Shown here one piece after another: positions 34,562 to 47,300 of a stretch of 64,000 nucleotides of DNA. Location of the stretch: positions 370,555,160 through 370,619,159 of the forward strand of contig NC_073692.1 in NCBI RefSeq assembly GCF_029784155.1, given 5' to 3'. The translations under genes were made by a program, and so were the position numbers. Each line of letters starts with the position of its first letter. Position 1 is the stretch's first letter. The stretch is from Uranotaenia lowii (taxonomy: Eukaryota; Arthropoda; Insecta; Diptera; Culicidae). The notes under the pieces are model-generated. The model did no database searches. It saw only the letters and a list, made by a program, of their open reading frames with translations, and was not told the DNA's origin.

Positions 34562-35864
34562 TTAAGCTTTTACTCGGATCATCATTCGTGAAATTTTAAG
34601 CGAGATCCAGCTGCCGTGAAAATACCACCAGTTCATTCCGGCGCCATTGTCCTTAGCACCATGTCCGAGATACTGCCCGTTGAGGTTGCTGGAAAAGAAA
34701 ACAGAGTCTTGTTTGTCATGGCTTTGTGTGTAACGATTAACGACAGTCTGTCTGGAGCACGTCTCAAAACGAAACCTACCTTTCTGAACATGAACCGTAC
34801 CACCAAGCGCCCGTTTTTGCGACTGCACAATTGGTTGTACCAAATGAATCGTTATCTGCATCCAAGGTGCTGAACTTTTTACCGAGCGAATAGCTGAGCG
34901 AATCCCCTGCTGTCCCGCTGTACTGCCCGAGGCTCTCTAGTGTGTACTTTTCTGCCTCATCGGCCACCCGGAAGTCATCGTACTTGGCCACCACGGATTT
35001 ACCTTCAAAATCTTCCAATAGCACGTGCAACTCATGCCGCATGGAAGAGGTGAGCTGATGGATTCGCTTCAATCCCAGCCAAAATTCACCTCGCAGATCT
35101 CCGAACCCTTCCTCGTAGGCTTTCCAACCTCGGTAGAAGTCAACGGAGCCGTTGAAGCGATTCTGAATCACCGTCCAGCCTCCGTTTTCGTAGTCTTGGT
35201 CACAAAGAGCCTCAAACGATTCTTGGAACCCACGTTGAGGCAGTAGTCGATTTATTCCGGACAGTAGCTTCGGAACCTCGGAACATGTTTGTGCAATATC
35301 TGGGGTGCTGATAGTACAAATCTTCCCGACTCTCTGTTTCAGAATCAAATCATTGATCATTTCCGTGGTGGGAAGGACTTCGAGTGTTCGGGTAATTTGC
35401 CTGTGGAGTATAGAAAATGATTTGCTGGTTCATTCGAATCAATCGAATCAATCGTACCGGGTGTCACCGAGCAAGACCGAAACGTTCAGAATCATAATTT
35501 CGATATCGGTCTGCAGTTTAGCCAGCGTTTTCACCTGTTTTGCCACAAGCTCTTGCGTCTGTGTCAAAGTCCGCCACAGATCGGCGATTTCCGTCCGATA
35601 CTTTTGATGGTTCTCCCTCGAGCGGAAATGTTCGTTTTGTAGGCTTCAAAGTGTAGAAATCCCATTGGAGTTTTGAAAAAAATATTACCTGTTTACAAAT
35701 GTGAGATCTTACTTGAAGTTGATGGCATCCAATGCGGCCAGAAAAAGTTCCTGCGCGAAGTAGCTTGTTGACGAAACATTCGGACTGATGGGATTTTCAA
35801 TAGCATTGCAACAGCCGAATGCACTAAGCACTAAAAAGGGAATTGTGGTCCGTTTGGCAAACAT
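34562..35864 (-). CDS. fibrinogen-related protein C (secreted FREP, four exons)
   Basis: Exons 35864-35713, 35643-35458, 35400-34780 and 34688-34562 splice with gt/ag introns in phase 2 into 361 residues. The signal peptide is MFAKRTTIPFLVLSAFGCCN. Exons 2 and 3 add a spacer of about 100 residues with helical heptad character (WRTLTQTQELVAKQVKTLAK, then LQTDIEIMILNVSVLL) before the fibrinogen domain: CSEVPKLLSGINRL, LCDQDYENGGWTVIQNRF, GSVDFYRGWKAYEEGFGDLR, LDADNDSFGTTNC, GAWWYGSC, SNLNGQYLG, MMIRVKA at the end. All four domain cysteines are kept. The last intron is at the same AG|C codon as in A and B. It lies about 130 bp from the right end of the 5.2-kb LTR element, which therefore sits just downstream of it. 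Confidence 0.9.
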
Positions 35865-35904
35865 TTCGAACGATGACTTGAAGTTTGGTGCTCTGAATCA
35901 TGTC

Positions 35905-35911
35905 TTTTATA
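35905..35911 (-). promoter_or_regulatory. FREP C TATA box
   Basis: TATAAAA on the minus strand, about 40 bases before the ATG at 35864, the same spacing as in FREP A and B. The gacgacgcccgaaa motif of A and B is not present here. Confidence 0.6.
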
Positions 35912-36116
35912 GTGACTTTCTTACAGGAAGCTCGCACGCTCCATAGGATTTATCTGAAGTTGCTATCTCAAACCACATCCTTTGCGGATGATAGTCAAGC
36001 ATTTTGTAGTTTCTACGTTCATTTTTTTATGGCTGTTGGAATATAATTCACTAAAGGTTCTCGCAGCAGCTCTAGTTGGAGCAGGAGCAGCTCAAAGCTA
36101 AAAAACAATGAGTTTA

Positions 36117-36254
36117 TTAGAGCAAAGTTTTACATAGGATTTTTTGTTTCTTACATTTGTCTCCTTTAGTACAAGAGGAGTATCCGTGTTTTGATGCCAA
36201 GTTATAATAATCGAGAGCATAGATTTCTGGCCTAGAGTTCGAGAAAATGCGCAT
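36117..36254 (-). CDS. possible small Cys-rich peptide or terminal exon
   Basis: A 45-codon frame starts MRIFSNSRPEIYALDYYN and ends with three Cys in a lysine-rich tail (SSCTKGDKCKKQKILCKTLL). AATAAA overlaps the stop codon. An acceptor-like tctag precedes GCCAGAAATC, so it could instead be the last exon of a gene starting further right, where a donor (ATTC|gtgagt) is seen near 36430. It lies about 200 bp upstream of FREP C on the same strand. I do not recognise it. Confidence 0.2.
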   Translation of the reverse strand: MRIFSNSRPEIYALDYYNLASKHGYSSCTKGDKCKKQKILCKTLL

Positions 36255-38538
36255 TATTACAAATAATTCTGATACCAATAAAAGAAAATCTAACCTATAT
36301 CGGCCCTTTTGAACGGAATGCTCGACTGTGCGTGGTATCAGCCTTAGATCGGGTTTTTACCGATGTGCGCTAAATATTACAAAAAGTTAGATTTAGTCAA
36401 AGGTTCACAACTATTTAAAAAGGTACTCACGAATGGCGCAAACAACTTTAACAACTAAAACTATCGTTAATTTATAAAATATACGCAGAGCGTCACTTGT
36501 CTTTCTTGGTTCGTCGCAAATTTTCACTTCTAACCGTTTTCTGGTTTGACAGTTCGTAGCGTGGCCGTTAGGTCTGTTCAGATGCAGCGACGTCAGGGAT
36601 GCCAGAACAATGGCAAATATTGAACGGAAATGAATGGCCAAATTAAAACAAATAATGGAGTTTTCTGCATGTTTGTTTGTAGCTTATCCACCATGAGTGC
36701 AGGGATTCACCGCAGATTTTTTAATTGTTTTTTTTCGTCAGTATACTTATTTTTAAACAAGTATCCATTTTTACCTTTTCCTTCAAAACAATGATAACGA
36801 TTTTCAATTTAGCTATTCTTTTCTTATGTTTATCAATCAATTTAATATATTTCTTAATCAATTTAAAAAAATCTAACATCGACTGTTTTTAGAACGTATA
36901 GCATTCCAGATTTCCCGGTTTTATCCTGGCGTACCAAATATTCAAGGAAAATAATGTGGCGAGTCCGTATCAGCTCGGATTCCCGGATTTTATCACAATG
37001 ATCCGGTTTTTGTCCGGGTGTATTCACATAATTTTTTGAATTTATCAAAAACAAAATCAAATTATGTAATTATTTGTTTTAATTTCTGATTCGAAAACGG
37101 ATACTTCATAATTATTTTCATCCAAATTAATAGGTTTTTTTTTTTTGAGGCATTGAACACATTTGATGTGCTTCGAGGAAAAAATAAAGGTACAAGTTTC
37201 TCCTATCTTTTCCTCATTTTATTCGAATACGTGCTGAAAAGTTCTGGAAGGCATAACATAAAATTCCATTGATTTTTCGCACCACTCGCACTCGATTCAT
37301 TAAGACATGCACGCACATAGAATCGCTCGATCAGATAATTACTTTTACTTTGTTGAAAATAAATTCATTTCAATATGAATTAAAATTTCATAAAATCTGC
37401 CAGCCTAACTTTTCATGTTTATTTCATGTCTATCCTTTGCGGTCATTCTTGTTTATCATGAAATAAAACAATTCCTGTGGTAACTATGCCAACTATTGTA
37501 ATGCACTATGAGAGATTGTCATACAAGCAAGCGGACAAATTTATGTTAATTGGAGTTTTTTCAACGCTTTTGATTGTATTTCGAAATGGTCGACGATGTC
37601 CGGTGAGTTTTTATAATAGTCATACAAAATTTACTCGTTGTCCCTACGTTTCGAGCTACTCGAGGAGTATTTTTTGTTTGATTAATATTAAAACACACCG
37701 AAAAATTTCGATAATTTCGAAATACAAACATGTATTGAAATGTTTTCAACAATTTGACTGTTATTACTTTTGGTTACGATCGTAAGATCAAAAGGTTATA
37801 TTTCACGATCCCATTTTGGAAATTAAATAGTGTAATTAAAAAAAAATTTATAAAACATGGAAAAAAATTATACAGGTGAGCAGAACTCAGGCCCCTATTA
37901 TTTCAGTGGCTTCCCTTTTATATTTCAAACATTTCTAGCCAGCTCTAATTTGTATGAAAAAGCACGTTTGAAAAGTGAGGACAACATAGGTAGCTCGTTA
38001 GGATACCTAGTTTCAAAGTCAAAAAAGGAAATCTGGAAAACTGATCTGATCGTTTTATAATTACATTTCATAGAGGATAGGTACAAAAACTGACACTGGT
38101 GAAATTTTAAAAAATCTTGAGATTGGAACTGAACTTTTCAGAACTTGTTGAATATCCACGTAAACATAAAAATAAAAACAGCCGGACCTATATGATCTCG
38201 TTCGAAAAAAACTTTATATTCCTTTTAGCGATTCTGAAACATCTTAACACTGTATTTTCAAAGAGATTAACGTTTACATCATAAGTATTGTTTGGTAATG
38301 TTTTGTAATCAGTGATCATAAATTTGCCTTGCAACTTTTTTATCAAACATATATATCTTTGCCATTTTTTCTTATTTTTCAACATCTTAAGAATGGAATT
38401 GTTCTGAAATACGAGCTTTTTTTAAACAGAGTGTCTTCTTCCTGTCGTAAACTTAGGGCTGGTCCTCGTTCCCTTGCCGTCTTTAAGTTGCTGCTTTTCC
38501 ACTGCTCCGTGATCTTCTCACTACGAAATCCGAATTTA
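36255..38538. other. non-coding, repeat fragments
   Basis: AT-rich sequence. 36895-37025 carries cccggttttatcc- and cccggattttatca-type motifs shared with 21270-21590 and 50930-51010. The remaining open stretches lack features. Confidence 0.4.
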
Positions 38539-38554
38539 GAATGGCCATAAAGCA
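38539..38554 (+). repeat. left target-site duplication of the Jockey LINE
   Basis: gaatggccataaagca, repeated exactly at 57772-57787, 19.2 kb away. Confidence 0.85.
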
Positions 38555-38810
38555 TTAAAATCATCGTTCGCATTAAAATTATGTTTATTCTCAGATTTTG
38601 GTTTTCACACTACATATTTACATTTGATGAAGTGATACAGAATTTCCTCTTTTCAGCTTTGTTTCTGTCTTTTGATAAGTATTTACAATGTTCAATCTTG
38701 AATAAATTGTTCGTGTGGACCACCTTAGTGGGATTGTTTTTCTTGAATTTGAAAGATTTGCTACCTAAAGCTACTATGTACAACTACAACAAAATTATCT
38801 TAATATACAA

Positions 38811-39777
38811 CTAATCTACTGTGTACAGGTTGCTTATTAAAGCATGTTCAGAGATTTGGCATTTTTCTTTAAATTTGGAAACAATATCATTAATTTTAAG
38901 ATCAACTATTGGGATATTTGCATCCTGGTGGAGTTCCGAAATTCTAGTATCGAACGGGCGATCTAGAATCATCCGCAGGAATCTGTTCTGCATCTTCTGG
39001 AGCTTGTTCCTGTGAGTTTGTGCACATGACCCCCACACCGGAGCAGCGTAGAAGATCGCGGGTGCAATTATTTGTTTGTAGACGGCCAGTTTGTTACCCC
39101 TACAGAGGCGGGATCTACGTTTTATCAATGGATACAAACACCTGGTCAAAGCGGAGCATTTTAACAGTGTCTTCTCAATATGAGAGCGGAATAATAGTAT
39201 TTGATCGATCAACAAGCCAAGATAAGTGACTTCAGCGGACCACTCAACCGATGTGTTATTCATAGTCACAGCGCAAGATGGGGGAGGTACCAGTTTAGGG
39301 GATTGCCTGTGCAGGAACAGAATGGCTTGGGTTTTAGATGCGTTTATTTTTATTTTCCACTTATTTGCGTTGTCAACAAAGGTGTCAAGGCATCGCTGCA
39401 GTTAGTTAGTAATTTCGCGAGGTTTTCTCCCTTTGAGGGCAATTGCAGTATCGTCCGCGAATAGAAAGAATACGCAGCCATTGCCTAGTGATGGAATGTC
39501 GGAGGTGTATAGGCTATAAAGCAGAGGGCCAAGCAGGCTGCCCTGCGGAACACCTGCTGGAATGGCTTACGTGCTTGATAGGGATCCATTTAAAGATACC
39601 TTGAACGACCTTTGTTGAAGATAGCTACGGATGATTTTTATCAAATGTTTTGGAAAATTGAAGGAACGAAGCTTGTACACAAGTCCTTCGTGCCAAACAT
39701 TGTCAAAGGCTTTCTCGACGTCTAGTAAAGCCATAGCTGTGGACTTGGAAACAGCCTTATTCATCCGGATGGTGTTC
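38811..39777 (-). pseudogene. Jockey LINE ORF2, C-terminal part of reverse transcriptase
   Basis: Continues the RT interrupted at 54777: MNTIRMNK, ALLDVEKAFDNVWHEGLVYK, then [24 protein letters not shown] (catalytic FADD), and the thumb and C-terminal tail WSAEVTYLGLLID, APAIFYAAPVWGSC. Two in-frame TAA codons break it, one just before GVPQGS (at 39567) and one between KPREITN and LQRC. It ends at the stop at 38811. It is separated from its own N-terminal half by 15 kb of nested insertions. Confidence 0.85.
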
Positions 39778-39789
39778 ATTACCCTTACT
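39778..39789 (+). repeat. left target-site duplication of the LOA-like LINE
   Basis: attacccttact, repeated exactly at 54777-54788 directly after the A tail of the inserted LINE. Confidence 0.85.
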
Positions 39790-39844
39790 TACTGTGGGGA
39801 AGTACCGACCGGAAGTACCGGAAGTACCGAAGTAAGTTAAACAA

Positions 39845-40890
39845 CTTCCAGTTCGCTTACAAAAATGGTATGTCCACGGTTACGGCCTTACATACCCTTA
39901 CACAAAAACCAGAAAAGACTGTAGAGGCAAAAGAAATAGCACTCGCTTCTTTTTTAGACATTGAAGGGGCATTCGACAACGCATCTCACACTTCAATCGA
40001 AACAGCTATGAAAAGACGAGGGTGCCACCCGGCAATTGTTAACTGGACCAGTGCCATGCTAATAAACAGAACCATTTATGCAAGCTTGGGAGGACTTACA
40101 ATCAAAGCCACACCAACGAAGGGATGTCCCCAAGGCGGGGTTCTATCACCGTTGTTGTGGTCCTTGATAGTGGACGACCTCCTAAACAAACTTGTATCCA
40201 TGGGATTCGAAGTTATTGGCTTTGCAGACGACGTAGATATTATAGTTCGGGGAAAACATGAGAATGTGTTGTCTGATAGAATGCAAACTGCACTCAACTA
40301 CGCACTATTTTGGTGCAGGGAAGAGGGACTAAACATAAACCCTTCCAAAACTACTGTGATAGCCTTCACTAGGAGACGAAAAATTACACTAAAACCTCTA
40401 ACATTAGATGGGGAAGTGTTAAACCTCGAATCACAAGTGAAATATTTAGGCATAGTACTAGACTCAAAGCTATCATGGAACCCACAGATAGAGCATGTAA
40501 TCGCTAAGGCTACAACAGCTCTATGGGTCTGCCTCAAAGGAGTAGGGAAAAAATGGGGACTACAGCCGAAAATTATCTACTGGATATTTGCAGCAATTAT
40601 AAGACCCAAAATCTCTTATGCCTCCTTAGTATGGTGGACCAAAACTATGCAAATTACGGCCCAGAAAAAACTAGCGAAGCTCCAAAGACTAGCAACGCTA
40701 GCTATAACTGGCGCAAAGCGAAGCACACCGAATGAGGCTCTAAATGCACTACTAAATATTCTGCCTCTACATCAATTCATTGAGTTAGAGACAGAACGTA
40801 GTGCCTTGAGACTCTCCAAAAACAAAACTCTCTATGAGGGGGATCCTACAGGACACCTAAAAATCCTAAAGATATTTAAAATAAACTCAC
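39845..40890 (+). pseudogene. LOA-like LINE ORF2, reverse transcriptase part
   Basis: Reads KLNNFQFAYKNGMSTVTALH, then SFLDIEGAFDNASH (motif with the first catalytic Asp), CPQGGVLSPLLWSL, and the catalytic GFADDVDIIVRG, then LTLDGEVLNLESQVKYLGIV and IIRPKISYASLVWW. The frame is intact to 40890, where the BEL LTR begins after KINSL. The last residues of the open frame (YRRAITGPYVV) are LTR translation. The N-terminal endonuclease is missing through 5' truncation. Confidence 0.85.
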
Positions 40891-41246
40891 TGTACCGTCG
40901 AGCGATAACCGGACCCTACGTTGTGTGATTTTAAGCTTTTCTTTCCGGATCCACTCAGTTTCAACAAACTAACGGCTTACGCAAAGGACTTCTAATTTTA
41001 TTCGAACAAATAGCAAATTATGTTCTACATTGCGGACTCGATTTATTCTCACAGACTTCACGGTACAGACTGACTAAGCGGAAACTGCTAGACAATCTCG
41101 TTCCTACCCGCCGACCCTCGTTGACAGACAGTGCGCGCTTGTGTTGGTGCAAGCGACATTCGCAACTGTCAGTTGATGGGGTTCGGCTACCTAGCTCTAC
41201 CTAGAGATTACACCGCAGGAGCGGTTTTTTAGCAGTGGGCGCAACA
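40891..41246 (-). repeat. BEL element 3' LTR
   Basis: Matches 48393-48748 over its whole 356 bp with about two substitutions (gcggaaac/gcgaaaac and gcgacatt/gcgatatt). Confidence 0.93.
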
Positions 41247-41391
41247 TACCCGCCGCCTTGAATACGATTCAACACACAAATACTAATACAAATTGTTTAC
41301 AAATTCTAATTTAACGTAAACATCAACTTCATCATTCTAAAACTATCTCTTAAACATGCGGCAAGGAATTGGATTATTTTCTAGGATAAAA

Positions 41392-44300
41392 CTACACTAA
41401 ATTCGCTGCTAACTCTTTCGCTGGTGGGTTGCTGGTTGCTGGACATCCTTCTGCGTCGGTGGTGGCATCGGAGAACGGCAGCAAGCAGATTTTGGTGACT
41501 GGTCGTGTGATGATTCCCTTTGCTGTGCGAAGTGAGACAACCCGGACGATGTTGTCTTTTCCTGGTCGGACTGCTGTGATTCTCGCAAGTGGCCACCTGA
41601 GGGGGGCCTGCAACTCGTCTACTACGATGACCATTCGTCCCGGAGTGATTTCGTCGTTTCTGCTACGGTGCCTGGAATCTCGCTGAAGCTCGGCCAAATA
41701 CTCGTCTCGCCAACGGACCCAAAACTGCTGGACGTGCTGCTGGAGCTGCTGATAGTGGGTTAGCCGGTTAACAGGAACGGTGGAGACGTCTGGGTCGGGC
41801 AAGGCTGTCGCTGTGGTTCCGATGAGAAAGTGCGAGGGCGTAAGGATGTCGAGGTCTTCTGGATCATCAGTAATCGGGAGCAGTGGGCGTGAATTCATTA
41901 TGGATTCGATTTCTGCCAGTACGGTTGCCATGTCCTCGAACGATAGTTTGGTGGGCCCGAGCTGGCGAAACAAATGCTTCTTGGCGACCTTCACTGCCGC
42001 CTCCCACAATCCGTCGAAGTGTGGGGCTTTCGGGGGAGTAAGGTGCCACTGTATTCCTTCGGAGGCGCAGACGTTCTCGATTTGGTCCCGGTCTTTCGTG
42101 TTGTTCAGCATCCGGTACAGTTCGATGAGCTCATTTTTTGCACCCTCGAAGTTTTTCCCATTGTCGGAGTGTAGGTGGGCAGGCTTGCCGCGTCGGGCGA
42201 TGAAACGGCGAAGAGCATTCAGGAATGTGTGGGTAGACAAATCGCTAGCGAGCTCTATGTGGACGCCCTTCGTTGTGAAGCATACAAAAATGCAGATGTA
42301 AGCTTTCAGCGCTGGTGCTCGGGAATGTGCTGGCTTCAGATAGAGCGGGCCGGCATAATCAACGCCTGTGACTTCGAACGGTCTTCCTGGAACTACTCGC
42401 TGTGCCGGTAGTTGGCCTATTTGTTGTTGTACTGGTTCTGGATTCAAGCGGGTGCAGCGAAAGCAATTGCGTACAATGCTTCGCACCAATCGGCGGCCAT
42501 TCAGTGGCCAGAATTCTTGGCGAATCGTAGCGAGCAAATGGCGCCCGCCGCCGTGAAGGAGCTTAAGGTGGTAGTATTGGGCAATTATGCGACTGAAGGG
42601 ATGATTGATAGGGAGCAGGGCAGGGTGTTTGGTGTGATAGGGCAACTGGGACAAGTTTAGTCTACCTCCAACCCTCAATATTCTCTCGGAGTCTAGGATA
42701 GGATTCAGCAGCCGGATGGAGGACTTTCTTGACACATTTTTTCCCTTTTCAAGTTCCCGAATTTCATCGCTGAAGGCATCTTCCTGTGCTAAACGAGTGA
42801 GGCGTATTTTTGCAATTTGCAGTTCGTCGATTGTTAAGGACTTGCTGAAGGGAGGACTGGGCGATGATGGTAGATTCTTTCTTGCTTTAATAGCGGCTCG
42901 GATGTTGGAGAGATAACGTAAGCAATAGCCGGTAACGCTCTGCAGACGGGTGTAGGAATCGTAGCGTAGGAACAGCGGGTTGATATCAATTTTGATCTCA
43001 ACAGTGGCTACGATTTGTCGCGCTTCTAGTGCAGCTTCAGGCGCTCCTGGTAGATCGAATACAGGCCACTTTGACGGAGGTAGAGCTAACCAGTTAGGTC
43101 CGTTGTTCCAGCATTCAGAGCGGAGTAATTCATCGACAGTCATGCCACGCGAAACAAAGTCAGCTGGATTGTCGGTTCCCGGAACATGTCGCCACTGCGA
43201 ACCCTGGGTGTGATGATGTACCTCAGCTACTCTATTTGCCACGTACGTCTTCCAGTTGTGTGGAGGAGCTTTCAGCCAATGCAGCGTAACTGTAGAATCC
43301 GTCCAAAAGTGGGAAGCCTCAATTTCTAGATCGAGGGCTTGTTTGACATGGTCGTAAAGGTGAGCGCCGAGCGCTGCAGCACATAATTCGAGACGAGCAA
43401 TGTTCGATTTCTTCAGTGGAGCTACTCTGGACTTCGAGACGAGTAGCTGAACTCTGACGTTGCCTTTGGAATCTGCACATCGTGCGTAAACGCATGCCCC
43501 GTATGCGGCTTCGGAAGCATCGGTGAATGTATGCAGTTGTACCTTGGAGTTTGGCAGAAAGGCGTATCGTTGAACACGGAATGCGGATATTTTAGGCAAA
43601 TCTTGGCAATAATTTCTCCACTTCTCTTGTAGGCTTTCTGGCACTGGATCGTCCCATCCACATGGTAGTAGCCAGAGCTGCTGCATGACCATCTTTGCTG
43701 TCACAACCACCGGAGAGATCAGTCACATCGGGTCGAAGAGTTTAGCGATAGTGGACAAGATTGCTCGCTTGGTCCACGGTTTTTCGTTTGGTTCGACTTG
43801 TGAATCGAATCGAAGAAAGTCGGCCTCGGGTTCCCAGCTAATTCCCAGTGTTTTCACCGTCTCGTTAGGGCCAAACTGCAGTGAAGATTGTGTGCCTATT
43901 TGGTCGTCGTTCAAACCGTGAAGTACCTCGAGACGGTTTGAAGTCCATTTACGCAGCTCGAATCCTCCTTTCGACAGCAGCTCAGATAGTTCGTTCCTCA
44001 AACGTACGGCTTCTTCGATCGATTGGGCTCCTCCGATGAAATCGTCCACATAGAAACATTTTTCTAGAGCCGCCTGGCCCAGGGGGTACGATGAACCTTC
44101 TTCTTTCGCTAGCTGCTTCAGGGTACGGGTCGCGAGAAAGGATGATGGGGCCAGACCGTACGTTACGGTGAGCAACTCGTAGGTCTGGATTGGAGTGTGG
44201 TTGGTGAAACGCCAGAGAATCCTCTGCAGGGGTGTGTCTTCTGGATGTACTAGAACCTGTCGGTACATTTTGGCTATGTCGCCTACGAGAGCAATTGGCA

Positions 44301-47300
44301 GGGTACGGAAACGGAGAATGAGCGTAAGCAAGTCGTCCTGCACTACAGGATCCACGCAAAGGGCTTCATTGAGTGAGAAGCCGGATGAAGCTTTTGATGA
44401 GCCGTCGAAAACGACTCTGACCTTCGTGGTCGTGCTTGAATCCTTAATTACGGGATGGTGTGGCAGGTAATAGGATACGGGAGAGCGATCGTCGTCCGCG
44501 TTGACCAGTTTCATGTGGCCAAGGGAGAGATATTCCCGCATGAATTTGTCGTATTCCTCCTTGAGTTCCGGGTTTCTATTCAATCGGCGTTCCAGTAATT
44601 TGTACCGGCGAAGCGCGCTCATTTTCGAGTTGCCAATCATGACGTTGAAATCAGCTTTTCGGGGTAAGCGTACCAAATATCGTCCTTCTTCGCTGCGTGT
44701 GGTAGTAGAATCGTACAGAGTTTCACAAAATTTCTCCTCCGCTGAATATGTGTCATTGATGCACAGGCTTTCGGTTGTCCAGAACCTTTCGATGATCTGC
44801 TCTAGGGTAACCATGGACACGACGGTTGTTTGTAGCCTTTTGTCAACCTCCTCCTCACCATCGGGACCAACATACGTACCGGAGCCTGATACTATCCACC
44901 CAAAAACGCTATCGACAAGGAGAGGAAGTCGATTGTCGATCTGTAGACGAGCTGCAGTGGGGAAGAAATCGTGAAAATGCCTAGCACCTAAGACAAGATC
45001 GATCGGTTGACTTCGATGAAAAGAGGGGTCAGCAAGTGAGATTTCCTTCGGAAGTTTCCAGCCTAATTGGGATACGTCCTGTGCAGGGAGATTAGCGGTT
45101 ACTTTGTGCATCACAAGAAAGTTGGCATCGCAGAAGAAGTTGCTAGAGCGAGATTTAACTTGGGTAAAAATTGATTCTCGAACTGGTTTCGACAGTTGAC
45201 CTGCGCCCATAATTGTCACGTTTACCCTATGTCGTTTTACGCGTAGCAGCTGTGCCATGCGTTCGGTGATTAAGTTAGGCTGCGACGCGCTGTCCAGAAG
45301 CGCACGGGCTGGGTGAGGTTTTCCGAAGGCGTCGACGACATTAACGATAGCAGTCATAAGGAAAACGGTCTCGTTCGGCTGGCTGATGGGTGTGCTGCTT
45401 TCGATGTGTGGAACGATTGCAGCAGTTGCTGCGGATGTTTGCTGAGCCGGACCGGCTCGTGGGGAGGATGAATTTGTTTGGACTACCACAGATGTCGAGC
45501 TGTTCGGCTGGTGTTCATTGTTGTTCCTCCTTCCTTCATCTGAGCGGTTAATGTGCAAAAGCGAATGATGTCTACGACCACAGTGTCGACAATTGTGGGT
45601 AGAGCAGTTGTGTCCTACCTGGTTTGGTAGCAGGCAGTTGATGCAGAAACCTTTGGTGGTGACTATCTTTAGGCGCTCGTTGACAGGCATACGATGGAAT
45701 TTCGAGCACTTTAGCAAAGTGTGTTGCTGATGACACGCCGGGCAGTTCCAATTCGTGGCAGCGGTTGACGAAAAGGATGAAAGGCGCTGGTGGCTGGTAA
45801 ATCGTTTTGCATGCTGCGGTGGTGCAACGATGTTTGAGCTTGACGGGTGGTGGTTGACCGATATTGATTCCAGCACACGGATTCGACGCTGCAGAAATTC
45901 GATGATACAGGCGTAATTCGGGTTCTCGATGGTGGACGCATGATCCTCCCAGGCCCTAAGAGAATCGTCGTGCAATCGCGTACACAGTAGGTGCTCCAGA
46001 ATCGCACTCCAGCTATCGGTTGGCTCCCCCAGTTGATGCAGGATTTTAGTATGGCGCTCGAAATCGTCGACCAAGCTATGAAGCGTAGCTGCTGTCTCCT
46101 TTCTTACGCGTGGTATGTCGAACAATGCCTGTAGGTGCCTCTTCTTTAGAAGGTACTCGTTAGCATACCGACCAGTAAGCATGTTCCATGCTAGATTGTA
46201 ATTAGCCGAAGAAATGGAGATCGATTCAACTAACTGAGCAGCTTCCCCCTTCAAAGCTGCCCTTAAATAGTGGAATTTTTGTATGGGTGGTAGGTCGGGA
46301 TTATTATGAATGAGAGCGACGTATGTGTCATGAAATGGTAACCATTGCTCGTAGTCACCATCGAATTCGGGAAGGGATATCGTGGGTAGTTTGATTCCAG
46401 AAAGATGTGTGGTTGAGAGAGAGGGTTGAGGATTTGGCGTTTCAAAGGAAGTAGTGGCGGGCAATTTAGATACTAAGTCCCCTTTGACTTTGAACAATCT
46501 AGGCTCGAAATTGGCTCGCAATTCTGCATTTCGTGTCCTACCTTCTTCAGTCGCTTCGGTGTCCTCTAGTTCACCCTGCACCTGCTCTAGCGCCGTCCAC
46601 ATAGAATCGAAGTACTCCAAACGTACCCAACAAACATTTTTGCTGATTAAAAACGCCAATTCTCTGATTGTATGCTGTTTTGAAGTGCTGATTGCTGTTT
46701 CAGCTTTCTGGCTGAAGAAAGAAATATTTCAGCGCTGTTTCAGCGTATAAGGAAGTTTTATTTCAGCCAATAGAAAGTAGGGGAAAATTGGCTGAAGAAT
46801 AACTCGTTCAGCCTTTGTCCAACCATTTTTGACACCTTCAAATTTGACAGCCGTCAGCTGTATAAGGGTAGCTTCGAAAGCGTCTTTCAGCAATATCAAA
46901 CTTGTTATTGTTGTTATTCATGTCATGACGAATCAAAATAATTATCTTTTGAATCGTCTAATGATTCGGAATTTCTCATTTGGCATGATAAAATGGCCTT
47001 GCCGGGAAATTTACATTATATTCTCAAAGCAATTTCAATTTCTTCATTTGAAATTGACCTTGGTTGAGAAATATTTTGGTCGCTTAAGAGCGACAGTTTT
47101 CTGTTCCTTCGCAGAATGCATGGTTGGTTCTGCCTTCTGCGGCATGAGACTAACAAGTCGTAGGTTCAAAGTTCGAGACGAGTTTAAATGAAGAAAAAAT
47201 AACACGTGAGGGGAAAAGTAGCTGGCAAACATCGGACATACATCGGTCAACATTCTTTTTGTTTTTTTTTTGTTGCTCCGTCAATTGACGTTTCATGTGG

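Noticed and set aside
41780..42301. Plus-strand open frames across 41400-45000
   Set aside because: They lie opposite the BEL gag-pol frame and have no family features; they are antisense shadows.
47095..47185. tRNA-derived SINE head inside the gag TIR element
   Set aside because: There is a weak B-box-like aggttcaaagttcga, but no convincing A box, and the sequence is already explained as the interior of a TA-flanked TIR element.
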